A DNA stretch of 19,142 nucleotides from VGPI01 sp964482845 (GTDB lineage Bacteria > Cloacimonadota > Cloacimonadia > Cloacimonadales > Cloacimonadaceae), in NCBI GenBank assembly GCA_964482845.1, contig CAYZZE010000038.1, positions 1 to 19,142 on the forward strand. The letters run 5' to 3'. Below the pieces are notes generated by a model. That model had not been told where the DNA came from and made no database searches. It worked only from the letters and a program-made list of their open reading frames with translations. Shown in pieces: positions 8,482 to 16,997 of this stretch. The translations under genes were made by a program, and so were the position numbers. Each line of letters opens with the position of its first letter. Position 1 is the first letter of the stretch.

Positions 8482-9594
8482 TTATCGGAGTTTTATAGTT
8501 GCCAATGCCACTGCTACAAGAAGGATCGCCACGATCCAAAACCGGATCACTATCTTGACCTCATGCAGTCCATTCAGTTCGTAATGGTGGTGCAGCGGTG
8601 CACATAAAAATATGCGTTTTCCCGTGCCAGTATGCTTACGGCTCCATTTGAAGTAATACCTTTGCATGAGAACGGACATCGCTTCCATGACAAAGACCAT
8701 ACCGATGATCATAAAAAAAAATTGCTCTCGCAGGAGTATTGATATCACAGCCAGAATGCCGCCCAAAGTCAATGATCCCGTGTCACCCATGAATACCTGA
8801 GCGGGATAGGAATTGAACCATAAAAATCCGATCAAAGTACCGATCAAAGCAGAGATAAAGACGGTCAATTCCCCTGCCGCCGGAATAAATTGAAGATTCA
8901 GATAATCGGCGATGATAAAATTCCCCTTGAGATAGGACATAATGCCCAATCCCAAGGCTGCCAACGCTAAGGTGCCTGAGGCGAGACCATCCAGCCCATC
9001 AGTGAGATTTACCGCATTGGAGGTACCCACGATCATAAAAACGGCAAATGGAATAAAGAACCAGCCCAAATGCAGATAGGTATCCTTAAGAAATGGTATT
9101 TGAATGCTGGATATGCTTCCTCCATCACCGATCTGAGGACTGCCGTAGTAAATGGTCAGGGTGAGAATCACGGCGATACTGATTTGCCCCCACAATTTAT
9201 ATTTGGGGAGAAGACCTTTCTTTAGTTTTACGAAATTCTTAAAAAAATCATCCAGAAATCCGAAAACACCCAACCAAACGGTGGTAAGATACATCATCAG
9301 AACAGCGTTATTGGTGAGGTTATTCCATAATAACGATGAGATCAGCAAACTTAAAAGTATGATCAATCCCCCCATGGTAGGGGTGCCTTGTTTTATCTTG
9401 TGCCGATCGGGAACGTCGTCATCGATGTGCTCGACTGCTGATTTTTGTTTCAGCACTTTGATCAAATATGGTCCTAGGATAAGTGATATAACCAGCCCTG
9501 TGATAAATGCGGCAATAGAACGAAACGTAATGTATCGGAGAACATTGAACAAGATCGAATAACGTTCCAGGGGATAAAACAGGTGATACAACAT
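8482..9594 (-). CDS. mraY: Phospho-MurNAc-pentapeptide translocase (MraY)
   Basis: MraY is the polytopic inner-membrane enzyme that transfers phospho-MurNAc-pentapeptide to undecaprenyl phosphate, giving lipid I. The 370-residue protein has about ten membrane spans and all family signatures. These are GTPTMGG (70-76), the Asp pair in FLDDF (113-117), GTSNAVNLTDGLDGLASG (190-207), FMGDTGSL (268-275) and the PLHHHYEL loop (333-340). The ATG shares one base with the TAA of the upstream murE-murF gene (TAATG), and a GAGGGGG site lies just before it. Strong translational coupling is therefore likely. Confidence 0.98.
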   Translation of the reverse strand: MLYHLFYPLERYSILFNVLRYITFRSIAAFITGLVISLILGPYLIKVLKQKSAVEHIDDDVPDRHKIKQGTPTMGGLIILLSLLISSLLWNNLTNNAVLMMYLTTVWLGVFGFLDDFFKNFVKLKKGLLPKYKLWGQISIAVILTLTIYYGSPQIGDGGSISSIQIPFLKDTYLHLGWFFIPFAVFMIVGTSNAVNLTDGLDGLASGTLALAALGLGIMSYLKGNFIIADYLNLQFIPAAGELTVFISALIGTLIGFLWFNSYPAQVFMGDTGSLTLGGILAVISILLREQFFFMIIGMVFVMEAMSVLMQRYYFKWSRKHTGTGKRIFLCAPLHHHYELNGLHEVKIVIRFWIVAILLVAVALATIKLR

Positions 9595-12500
9595 TAATGC
9601 CCCCTCAGTTTAATATGCGGGATGGCTTTTTCCAGATGAATTCCATGCGACGCTTTGAGAAGGACCACTGCTTTGAACGGTAAATCTTCGAGGATGTTGG
9701 ATTCGATCAATGCATCCACATCATCAAAATGTAATTGATAGTCATTCCCGTTTTGAGAATGGTAGTGGGTGGACAGGATTCCTACGGTGATCAGCGTATG
9801 CTCGGTTCTGCCGCTCAGCATGGCGCCGATCATTTTGTGATAGGGAACAGCCGTATCACCGAGCTCGAGCATGTCTCCCAGAATTGCGACGTGGGGAGAG
9901 CCTGGATTCAGATCAAAGAAGAATTCGATCGCCTTTTGCATGGATACCGGATTGGCATTGTAACAGTCAATAATGATGGTGCCCTGTTCGCTCTCGACCA
10001 GTTTCATCCTCAGATCCAATTCCAAAGGGATCTTCAGTGCCCGTGATATCGTTTGATGATCAACGCCCAATACCGTTGCGGTGACAATGGCGAATGAGGC
10101 ATTCAGTGCGTAAAACTCCATGTTGCATGGTATCTGGTAGTTTTGATCATTGACCTTGAATGATATCCCTCTTTCCTGACGGCTGATCTCATGTACCCTA
10201 TACTTGCAGTCCGGACTCAAACCTACTGGGATCCCATGGGAAGAAAAGACACTGAAGCGCTCATCATCTCCACAATAAATCATCTTATCGAGTTTGCGGC
10301 GAAACAGAGCTGTTTTTTCCCAATATACGCCATTCTCGTCACCAAATGCTTCCAAGTGTGATGGACCGACATTGAGGATGATCCCGCAATGGGGACTGGC
10401 AATATCTGCCAATTGACCGATCTCGCCAAATTGATTGGTGCCGATCTCAAACACAGCATATTGATCCCAGGGTTTTATTCTCTGGATGGTCTTACATAAT
10501 CCGATGATGTTGTTTTCATTCTTATCGGTTTTGAGGGTAGGAGCATGGTTGCTCAAGATATTAGCCAGGAATTCTTTGGTGCTTGTCTTTCCGGTACTGC
10601 CTGTCAAGGCAATGCGATAAGCGGGAAACATTTGCAGATATTTGCGGCACAATTTTCCCAACGCCAGCACTGTATTCTCAGTTCCGATAGAATTGTATTC
10701 ACAATGCCTGTCTTTTTCCACAACTGCGATGTTTGTATCATACTTCATTGCCTGACTCAGGTAGTTATGCCCGTCATAATTCTGTCCGCGGATGGCAAAA
10801 AATATGGAGTCCTTGCCGATACTTCTGGTATCTGTGGAGATATGGATATAGTGTTGAGCCTTGATGTTTTCCATCGGGTAGGAAGTATGGATTTGATCAC
10901 CCAAGAGTATCTCCAGCATCAATTTGTCTATGGGCAGTACCAGACGGTGATCAAAATCCGGCTTTCTGTTCAAGGCTTCTTCTGCCACCTGATAATCATC
11001 AAAGTGATGTTTGGCCCCTTCGATCTCTTGATACTTCTCATGACCCTTGCCTGCGATCAGAACGATATCTCCTTCTTGGGCAAGATTGATTATGGATTCG
11101 ATTGCCACGTGCCTGTTCCTGATTATCCACCAAGGTGCCCAGATGTCAGTTTCGCTGATGATATCAACGATTATCTGGTTGGGGTTTTCATAGCGGGGAT
11201 TATCATCGGTAACGATCACCGCATCAGCCAAAGTCAATGTTATGGTCAGCATTTCAGCCCGTTTACCCTTATCCCGGTCTCCGCCAGCGCCAAAAAGACA
11301 AAGCAGCCGTCTGTTCTTCAGTTTTGCCAGGGATTGCAGGACGTTATCCAAAGCGTCCGGGGTGTGAGCATAATCGATATATACGCTTATCCCACGGTCA
11401 TTTGGCACCTTCTGTAACCGTCCCGGGATGGTTTTGAGTGTGGGGATCAGCGTTTCGACAGTAAGAGGCGGTATTTGCAACTGATCAAGCAATGCTACGG
11501 TCAAAGCGAGATTTAGAATATTAAAAGTCCCGACGAGGTGTGATTTGACTAGGTAATCGACATCCTGCGTATGCAGTATGAACCGACTTCCATCCAAGTC
11601 AGATTCGCTGTCTTTGATCCAATAGTCCCCCTTGACAAAGGATAAACTTTTCAGGATACATTGGTCATTCTCGTGTTTGGGCAGCTGACCACCAAAACCT
11701 GCTATTTCTGTATCTTGTCCCACGGATGCGATATCGCGTTTCAGGTTTTGGTAAAATTCCGCACCGTATGTATCGTCTATATTGATGATCACAACACCTT
11801 TGTTACGGCGCGTGTATTCAAACAGCAGGTATTTGCTCTGGGCATATTCGGACATGGTATTATGAAAATCCAGATGATCCCGACTGAGATTTGTGAACAT
11901 CGAAACATAAAAAGGAACACCATACACCCGGTCAAGCGCCAAACTATGAGAAGAAACCTCCATTACCACATATTCGCATCCTGCGTTCACCATCTCAGTA
12001 AAGATCTCTTGCAACTCCATGCTAGCCGGAGTGGTATGTTCGGTGGTTTTGTGGATATCGTTTACGTAGTAACCAAGCGTTCCGATCCAGCCGCACTTCC
12101 AATTTAAGTTTCTCAGCGCTTGAAAGATGAGCATGGTCGTAGTGGTCTTGCCGTTTGTTCCGGTCACGCCGATAATCTTTAAGCGGGAAGCGGGATTACC
12201 ATGATACAGAGCCGCGACAAGTGCTGCCGCTTTGCGGGTGTTGGTCACTTGAATGGCTGGAAAATTGGCGCTCAGCGGCATTTGTTGGATAATCAGTGAA
12301 ACCTTTGTTCTTTGCACCGCCGGGATCACGCTATGTCCATCGAAGCGGTGTCCCTTGATACAGATGAAGATATCGCCATCGCTTAGATGCCGGTTATCGG
12401 TCTGAGGTCTGCCTTTGACCTCCATGGTCAAATCAGAGATGTTGGTGTCGACGAACAATTCGTCCTTTTGCAATACCTTGACTATTTCTTTCACATTCAT
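9594..12500 (-). CDS. murE-murF: Fused MurE-MurF: meso-DAP-adding and D-Ala-D-Ala-adding ligase
   Basis: One uninterrupted frame of 968 residues encodes two Mur ligases that are normally separate genes. The MurE half (about 1-510) adds the third stem residue. Its P-loop is GVTGTNGKTTTT (111-122), with YAHTPDAL near 378, GAGGDRDKGKR near 404 and DNPR at 433-436, the motif known to select meso-diaminopimelate. The MurF half (about 524-968) adds D-Ala-D-Ala. It has a second P-loop, ALTGSTGKTSTKE (631-643), then GTNQFGEIGQLADI near 687 and DCYNANPVSM near 845. The joining segment is only about 10-20 residues. I chose the start at 12500 because ATG overlaps the ftsI stop (ATGA) and has GAGG seven bases upstream. 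An in-frame ATG at 12521 would add seven residues. Neither half has lost a recognised motif. Confidence 0.96.
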   Translation of the reverse strand: MNVKEIVKVLQKDELFVDTNISDLTMEVKGRPQTDNRHLSDGDIFICIKGHRFDGHSVIPAVQRTKVSLIIQQMPLSANFPAIQVTNTRKAAALVAALYHGNPASRLKIIGVTGTNGKTTTTMLIFQALRNLNWKCGWIGTLGYYVNDIHKTTEHTTPASMELQEIFTEMVNAGCEYVVMEVSSHSLALDRVYGVPFYVSMFTNLSRDHLDFHNTMSEYAQSKYLLFEYTRRNKGVVIINIDDTYGAEFYQNLKRDIASVGQDTEIAGFGGQLPKHENDQCILKSLSFVKGDYWIKDSESDLDGSRFILHTQDVDYLVKSHLVGTFNILNLALTVALLDQLQIPPLTVETLIPTLKTIPGRLQKVPNDRGISVYIDYAHTPDALDNVLQSLAKLKNRRLLCLFGAGGDRDKGKRAEMLTITLTLADAVIVTDDNPRYENPNQIIVDIISETDIWAPWWIIRNRHVAIESIINLAQEGDIVLIAGKGHEKYQEIEGAKHHFDDYQVAEEALNRKPDFDHRLVLPIDKLMLEILLGDQIHTSYPMENIKAQHYIHISTDTRSIGKDSIFFAIRGQNYDGHNYLSQAMKYDTNIAVVEKDRHCEYNSIGTENTVLALGKLCRKYLQMFPAYRIALTGSTGKTSTKEFLANILSNHAPTLKTDKNENNIIGLCKTIQRIKPWDQYAVFEIGTNQFGEIGQLADIASPHCGIILNVGPSHLEAFGDENGVYWEKTALFRRKLDKMIYCGDDERFSVFSSHGIPVGLSPDCKYRVHEISRQERGISFKVNDQNYQIPCNMEFYALNASFAIVTATVLGVDHQTISRALKIPLELDLRMKLVESEQGTIIIDCYNANPVSMQKAIEFFFDLNPGSPHVAILGDMLELGDTAVPYHKMIGAMLSGRTEHTLITVGILSTHYHSQNGNDYQLHFDDVDALIESNILEDLPFKAVVLLKASHGIHLEKAIPHIKLRGH

Positions 12501-14680
12501 AAACTTGCCTCGACTTGACATTTTGCTCCGGGAAGTATACGCGAACCGGGCAGTATTGATTGATTATGCACTTTTCCTGTGCCCCTGATATTCAGCGTTA
12601 TCTGATGGGTTGACGCTACCTGCATCGCTTTTCGGAGGGTGAGGCCTCTCAAGTCAGGCATCACACCTTGATTTATCTGAGGTATGGTCTGATCCACGCT
12701 TTTGCCGATCTTGAGTGTAATATGGTGATTTCGGTCGATCCTTATATGGGGCTTGGGAAATTGATCCACGATGACCGAAGCGCTGTCTGGACCTACGACA
12801 CGGTACAAGAAACCATATTGACTGAGAATGGATTCCGCCCGGAAAAGGGGTTTGCCACGCAGATCAGGCATGGTCAGTGATGTTTGCATCAATCTCTGAT
12901 TGAAGGGCAGAATAGTGCAGTCCGGCATAAAGAGTATATTTTCCATTATGTTCTTGAATGTGGGAGCCGAACTCATGCTGCCATAGTGATAATGTCCCTT
13001 GGGCTCATCATAGACGATACTGATCACCAGTTCCGGCTTTTCCACCGGGAAGAATCCGGTAAAGACGGCAGTGTATTTATCCGGTGAATAACCAGGGGCA
13101 TTTTCTGCTTTCTTTTGCGCTGTTCCGGTTTTTCCACCCACACTGATATACCCGACCTTGGCATTTCTGCCTGTACCCTGATCCACTGCTGCCTGCAGAT
13201 AAACCTTAATGGTATCGATGGCGGATGGGTTGGAGACGGTTCTTAGGATTGCTGGTTCAAACTGTTCGATGATATTACCTTTGTCATCACGATAGGAATC
13301 GACTACAAATGGTTTCATAAGTTTACCGCCGTTGGCGATCGCACTGAATGCCGTCGCCAGTTGGAGAGTTGTGACCGATATCTCTTGTCCGAATGATAAA
13401 GAGTGCATGGAAAAAGAATCCCAGTTCTCCAGTTTTCTGAATATGCCGCTGGATTCGCCATGAAGGTTTACTCCGGTTTTTTGGCCGAATCCGAATGAAA
13501 TATAGTTGTCAAAGAACTTTGTCTTGCCGATCAGGTCAGCGATCCGTGCCACTCCCACGTTGCTGGACTTGATGATTATTTCCCTGCGGTTCAGAGCATC
13601 AGCCCGATGCACGTCAGAGATGCGTCGTGAGCCGATCTGATATACTCTGCAAGGGATTTTTTCGGTAGGACTGACGAGATTCTTTTCGAGGGCGGGCAGG
13701 ATGGAGATCGGTTTCATCACCGAACCGGGCTCAAACATAAAACTTACCGGAAGATTGGGGCTGGTGCGAACCAAACTCGGATCGGTGGCCGCATCATCTT
13801 TGAAGATGCCGGCCATGGCAAGAATTCTACCGGTATTGGGATCCATGACCACCGCAGAAGCATTGCTTGCGCCATATTCATCCAAACCCTTGAGTAAGGC
13901 ATTTTCCACAATCTCCTGGATGTCGCTATCGATCGTGAGCCAGATATTGTGACCGTTCTGAGCCGGTTTTTGCCGGAGATTGGGATAGGGAACCCGTTCC
14001 TTAAAAGCGTCGTAAACCACTTCCCGCCAACCATACTCGCCCGCTAGCACTTTGTCATAAGTGGCTTCTATACCGCAGATCCCTCCTATTTTGTAGAGGT
14101 TTTGTCCTTTGCCGCTATCGTCAATTCCATCACATTGCTCCCGAACCGATCCCAGCAACCGGGCTGCCAAAAGTTCCTTGGAATATATCCTGCGCATCGA
14201 ACTGAAAGCATAGATCAAGCCCGGAATACCCTTTACCTTAAAAGCCCTGATCAGATTGACCAGTTCCATCTCTTTGATCCGGTTTGAGATCTGGATGGAA
14301 TTAAGCCGGCTATTGATTTTCAGGCGTGCCATTACGGCTTCTGGAGTAAGGGAACTATGCTGGGCAATGACATCTGAGATTTCCCGGTATGCCTGATCAA
14401 GCGCAATTACTCTGCGTTTCGCCCAGCGGTCGATGGTATAGCGGTCGATATCGATCTGATAATAACTGATCGAGCTTACCAGGGTATTGCCTTTGATATC
14501 ATAAATCGCTCCGCGGTTGGGGATCAGGATTTCCTTGCCCGGAGTGTAGCGGGTGCGCGTTATCTCTGACAGGTTTAAGGGGTCAAGCAATTGGATGATC
14601 AAAAGATACACCGCCCATGTGAGAGCGATGGACATAAATACCACCGTCAAAGATAAATAGCGGGGACGGAGTTCATTCAT
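12497..14680 (-). CDS. ftsI: Septal penicillin-binding protein FtsI with two PASTA domains
   Basis: This class B penicillin-binding protein is the D,D-transpeptidase of septal peptidoglycan and the expected partner of FtsW. The 727 residues start with a membrane anchor (about 9-32). A PBP dimerisation domain follows (about 45-215). The transpeptidase domain has nucleophile Ser320 in SVMK (320-323), SSN at 372-374 and GGKTGTAQ at 515-522. Two PASTA repeats end the protein, each starting MPDLRG (about 604-660 and 673-727). PASTA domains are familiar in Gram-positive PBP2x and Spo-type proteins and are less usual in Gram-negative FtsI. The start overlaps ftsL by eight bases and has no clear Shine-Dalgarno sequence, so it probably depends on coupling to ftsL translation. 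Confidence 0.96.
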   Translation of the reverse strand: MNELRPRYLSLTVVFMSIALTWAVYLLIIQLLDPLNLSEITRTRYTPGKEILIPNRGAIYDIKGNTLVSSISYYQIDIDRYTIDRWAKRRVIALDQAYREISDVIAQHSSLTPEAVMARLKINSRLNSIQISNRIKEMELVNLIRAFKVKGIPGLIYAFSSMRRIYSKELLAARLLGSVREQCDGIDDSGKGQNLYKIGGICGIEATYDKVLAGEYGWREVVYDAFKERVPYPNLRQKPAQNGHNIWLTIDSDIQEIVENALLKGLDEYGASNASAVVMDPNTGRILAMAGIFKDDAATDPSLVRTSPNLPVSFMFEPGSVMKPISILPALEKNLVSPTEKIPCRVYQIGSRRISDVHRADALNRREIIIKSSNVGVARIADLIGKTKFFDNYISFGFGQKTGVNLHGESSGIFRKLENWDSFSMHSLSFGQEISVTTLQLATAFSAIANGGKLMKPFVVDSYRDDKGNIIEQFEPAILRTVSNPSAIDTIKVYLQAAVDQGTGRNAKVGYISVGGKTGTAQKKAENAPGYSPDKYTAVFTGFFPVEKPELVISIVYDEPKGHYHYGSMSSAPTFKNIMENILFMPDCTILPFNQRLMQTSLTMPDLRGKPLFRAESILSQYGFLYRVVGPDSASVIVDQFPKPHIRIDRNHHITLKIGKSVDQTIPQINQGVMPDLRGLTLRKAMQVASTHQITLNIRGTGKVHNQSILPGSRILPGAKCQVEASL

Positions 14681-15029
14681 GGATCACGGTCACTGTCTTG
14701 GCTTCTGCCTTGGAGGCGATGAGATCTATAATGCAATAGGTGTCATCACTCTTATCGGACGATGGCTCATGAACGTAAATGATGCTTCCCTTGGGTTTAT
14801 TACTGTCGAACTGGCTCATTTCGAAACTGACCAAACTGGCGATATTTCTGCCTGACCGGAGTTCGTCATGCTCCAGAGTGAGCTCCGTAAAGATGTTCCT
14901 TTCAGCGTTCAGTGTCTTTTCCGCCTGGCTGAAACGCCTTGTGTAGTTGGTGATTTTGTTGTTGTTGTAAAAGTAAAAATAGACGGCAGCGATGACCACT
15001 GCAATCAGGAAAATCAATTTGCCTCTCAT
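14673..15029 (-). CDS. ftsL: FtsL-like divisome protein
   Basis: A 118-residue bitopic membrane protein. It has a short cytoplasmic start (MRGK), one membrane span at about 4-22, and a charged heptad-like helix at about 30-60 (RRFSQAEKTLNAERNIF and onward). A polar extracytoplasmic tail of about 55 residues follows. FtsL sequences diverge strongly, so the call rests on this architecture, on size, and on its place between rsmH and ftsI, where ftsL sits in nearly all dcw clusters. FtsL would pair with FtsB through the coiled coil and activate FtsW-FtsI. The tail after residue 60 is longer than in E. coli FtsL. The start overlaps rsmH by four bases and has GGGGG four bases upstream. Confidence 0.8.
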   Translation of the reverse strand: MRGKLIFLIAVVIAAVYFYFYNNNKITNYTRRFSQAEKTLNAERNIFTELTLEHDELRSGRNIASLVSFEMSQFDSNKPKGSIIYVHEPSSDKSDDTYCIIDLIASKAEAKTVTVIHE

Positions 15030-15967
15030 GATTCCCCCATGACTCGTTCTGCGGCTCGCAGTTTGGCGCTACGAGCTCGGCTGTTATGTTTAACTTCAGT
15101 TTCATCTGCCTCGATCGGACGCAGAGTCATAATCTTGATCTTTGTCTTGTTGGCGCAGATGCATTTGGGACTCTTGGGCGGGCAATGGCAAATGCCCGAC
15201 GCATTTCTAAATTCCTGTTTGACCATCCGGTCTTCCAAACTATGATAGGATATCACCACGATCCTACCACCCGGATTAAGGATATTGATCCCATCGCGCA
15301 GAGCGGTCTGAAGCGCATCCAATTCCCCATTCAAATGAATGCGGATACTTTGGAAAATCCGCGCTTTGCATTTGGTGACTTCTTTGGGATTACCTCTGAC
15401 GGTTTTTTCTATAATCGCTGCCAATTGGAGCGTCGTATTGATGCCATTACTTATCCGTTCCTGGATAATGGCACGGGCTATCTGACGTGAATTCCTTTCC
15501 TCTCCATATTGTCGGAAGATCAGTTCCAATTGACGTTCGTTCGATTCATTGACCACATTCCAGGCGTTATATGCCAGACGGCTGTCCATTCTCATATCCA
15601 GAGGAGCATCGCTTTCAAAACTGAAACCCCGGCTGGCATCGTCGATCTGATGCGATGAGATGCCCAGGTCAAAAAGGATGCCGTCAACGCTCTTGATCTG
15701 CTGTAAAGCCAGAATAAAGCGCATCTTCATAAAATTTTCATGGATCAGCGTGATCCTGTCCTGCCATTGTTTCAAAACCACGGATGCTTCTCCCAACGCT
15801 TCCTGGTCACGATCAAATCCATAAAGCCGGATGGAAGGGCACTCACTCAAAATCCCTTTGCTGTGACCTCCTCCTCCCAAAGTGGCGTCCACATAGATTC
15901 CCCCGGATCTGATATGCAAGAGATCAAGCGTTTGTCGCAACATCACCGGATCATGGAATGTGCTCAT
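15026..15967 (-). CDS. rsmH: 16S rRNA (cytosine-1402-N4)-methyltransferase RsmH (MraW)
   Basis: RsmH is the cytoplasmic SAM-dependent enzyme that N4-methylates C1402 in the decoding centre of 16S rRNA. The 313-residue length is standard. Signatures include HDPVML (5-10), the SAM-binding VDATLGGGGHSKGIL (26-40) and DLGISSHQIDD (100-110). GFSFESDAPLDMRMD (114-128) and the late YHSLEDRMVKQEF segment are also present. The start overlaps the mraZ stop by four bases (ATGA), and its own stop overlaps ftsL by four. The mraZ-rsmH-ftsL order is one of the most conserved gene strings in bacteria. Confidence 0.98.
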   Translation of the reverse strand: MSTFHDPVMLRQTLDLLHIRSGGIYVDATLGGGGHSKGILSECPSIRLYGFDRDQEALGEASVVLKQWQDRITLIHENFMKMRFILALQQIKSVDGILFDLGISSHQIDDASRGFSFESDAPLDMRMDSRLAYNAWNVVNESNERQLELIFRQYGEERNSRQIARAIIQERISNGINTTLQLAAIIEKTVRGNPKEVTKCKARIFQSIRIHLNGELDALQTALRDGINILNPGGRIVVISYHSLEDRMVKQEFRNASGICHCPPKSPKCICANKTKIKIMTLRPIEADETEVKHNSRARSAKLRAAERVMGES

Positions 15968-16404
15968 AACTGATAATCTTCAGAGCTAAAGTGTTCCCTG
16001 TGATACTCAAGCTTCTGCCTGCGGATCTGCTTGTAAACCTCGGGATTCCGAAGCGAGATATAATGACCTTCGCCCTTGATCACGACGCTGTCGGTGATAC
16101 CCGCTTCGCTGAGCAGTTGCTCACTGATCCTCAATCTGCCCGGGCCTTCCAATTCCTGCTCGGTCATGGCAAATTCTCTCAATTGTGTCATCAGACACCG
16201 GCTATGCTCGTTACCTGATTTGAGACGCTCCAAGGTGATATTCCAGCAATCAAGCGGAAATATGGCTATCGTGCCATTCGGACCAACGGTCACGACTACC
16301 CGGCGCTTTGCTTCTTCCGAGAATTTCTTCTTGAATCCTGCCGGGATCATCACCCGTTGTTTGTGAACCGAATTTTCAAAGGTTCCTAAAAACTCACCGG
16401 ACAT
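15964..16404 (-). CDS. mraZ: Transcriptional regulator MraZ
   Basis: MraZ is a DNA-binding protein with two tandem SpoVT-AbrB-type half-domains. In studied bacteria it binds repeats upstream of its own gene and controls the dcw operon. The 146 residues begin SGEFLGTFENSVHKQRVMIPAGF. The first half-domain motif (usually DxKGRxxxP) reads SVHKQRVMIP at about 12-21, with Gln for Gly. The second has ELEGPGRLRISEQLL at about 84-98. As first gene of the operon it has a promoter about 125 bases upstream and an AAGG site nine bases before the ATG. The tandem TGGG boxes seen in E. coli are not evident upstream, so its operator here is unknown. Confidence 0.96.
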   Translation of the reverse strand: MSGEFLGTFENSVHKQRVMIPAGFKKKFSEEAKRRVVVTVGPNGTIAIFPLDCWNITLERLKSGNEHSRCLMTQLREFAMTEQELEGPGRLRISEQLLSEAGITDSVVIKGEGHYISLRNPEVYKQIRRQKLEYHREHFSSEDYQL

Positions 16405-16463
16405 AATTGATGACCTTCTTCCTTGCTCTTCCTTAAAAACGTAATCATTCTCAATGCTATCAA

Positions 16464-16475
16464 GGGTTTCAACCC
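16464..16475 (-). other. Small hairpin in the mraZ leader
   Basis: In the predicted mraZ leader the minus strand reads GGGTTGAAACCC. This is a 4-bp stem with a TGAA loop, or a 5-bp inverted repeat about two central bases. It lies about 60 bases before the mraZ ATG, between the promoter and the start. It could be an operator half or a leader hairpin; nothing in the sequence decides. Confidence 0.35.
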
Positions 16476-16529
16476 AGTCATTCGTGACATTTTTTGCATT
16501 TCTATGATTTATTTTGAACTTCTGGGAGC

Positions 16530-16558
16530 GATATAGACATCGGTCTTTGTTTTGTCAA
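16530..16558 (-). promoter_or_regulatory. Sigma70-type promoter for mraZ and the dcw operon
   Basis: On the minus strand a perfect -35 box TTGACA (16558-16553) is followed by a 17-base spacer and the -10 box TATATC (16535-16530). A T-rich stretch just upstream of -35 (about 16577-16567) resembles an UP element. The predicted start of transcription, near 16523, gives a leader of about 120 bases before mraZ. This is the only convincing promoter found in front of the operon. Confidence 0.65.
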
Positions 16559-16950
16559 GCGTAAAGTGAAAAAAATCTGCAATGATCGGCTTCAAATGGG
16601 ATAAGGTAATGCTAATAAGTAATATACGAATCTCACATTTTTTTAGTTTGGATTCTTGTGCTTGGAAACAGATCAATTAATCGGGGCGATCATCATGGAC
16701 GGGCAAACGCCACCGATGGTATGGATGGGATCGGTCTCTCTTAGCCTCTATGAGACCATTGAACAGTTAATACCCGGCTGAACCATGACGGATCGGATAT
16801 GTTTTTTTGGCAGTTTACATGAAATAGCGGTCATTATCAGTGACACCGTGAATTGATTAAGGAACACCGAGATTGACAAAACCCCATCCCTGTCTGTGAA
16901 TTTGCAGCTTAAAGCCATACTCTTGTCTATATTATGGCATCAGTTTGGCA

Positions 16951-16997
16951 ATTATACCCCTCCACCCCTGTATAACCGGTTATCCTTGGAGTATAAT
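16951..16997. repeat. Nested inverted repeat around a 12-base palindrome
   Basis: The outer arms ATTATA (16951-16956) and TATAAT (16992-16997), with CTCCA (16960-16964) and TGGAG (16987-16991), make an 11-bp interrupted stem. The loop contains the perfect palindrome ATAACCGGTTAT (16972-16983). There is no T-run for a terminator, and no -35 box at a proper distance from either TATAAT. It resembles a dimeric-regulator operator or a structured RNA element. Function is unknown. Confidence 0.4.

Noticed and set aside
10545..11417. Open frame of 290 codons on the plus strand
   Set aside because: It lies wholly antisense to the murE-murF fusion, shows no domain, and its composition is that of a reversed coding strand. 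Similar antisense frames at 594-1115, 1099-1707 and 7877-8404 were rejected for the same reason.
16405..16600. MraZ operator of tandem TGGGA boxes
   Set aside because: TGGGA occurs at 16523 and 16597 on the plus strand, but singly and without the regular spacing of known MraZ boxes.
16695..16781. Small frame of 28 codons, plus strand, in the intergenic region
   Set aside because: It has only a weak GGGG upstream, no recognisable product, and spans an inverted repeat. Too little to call a gene.
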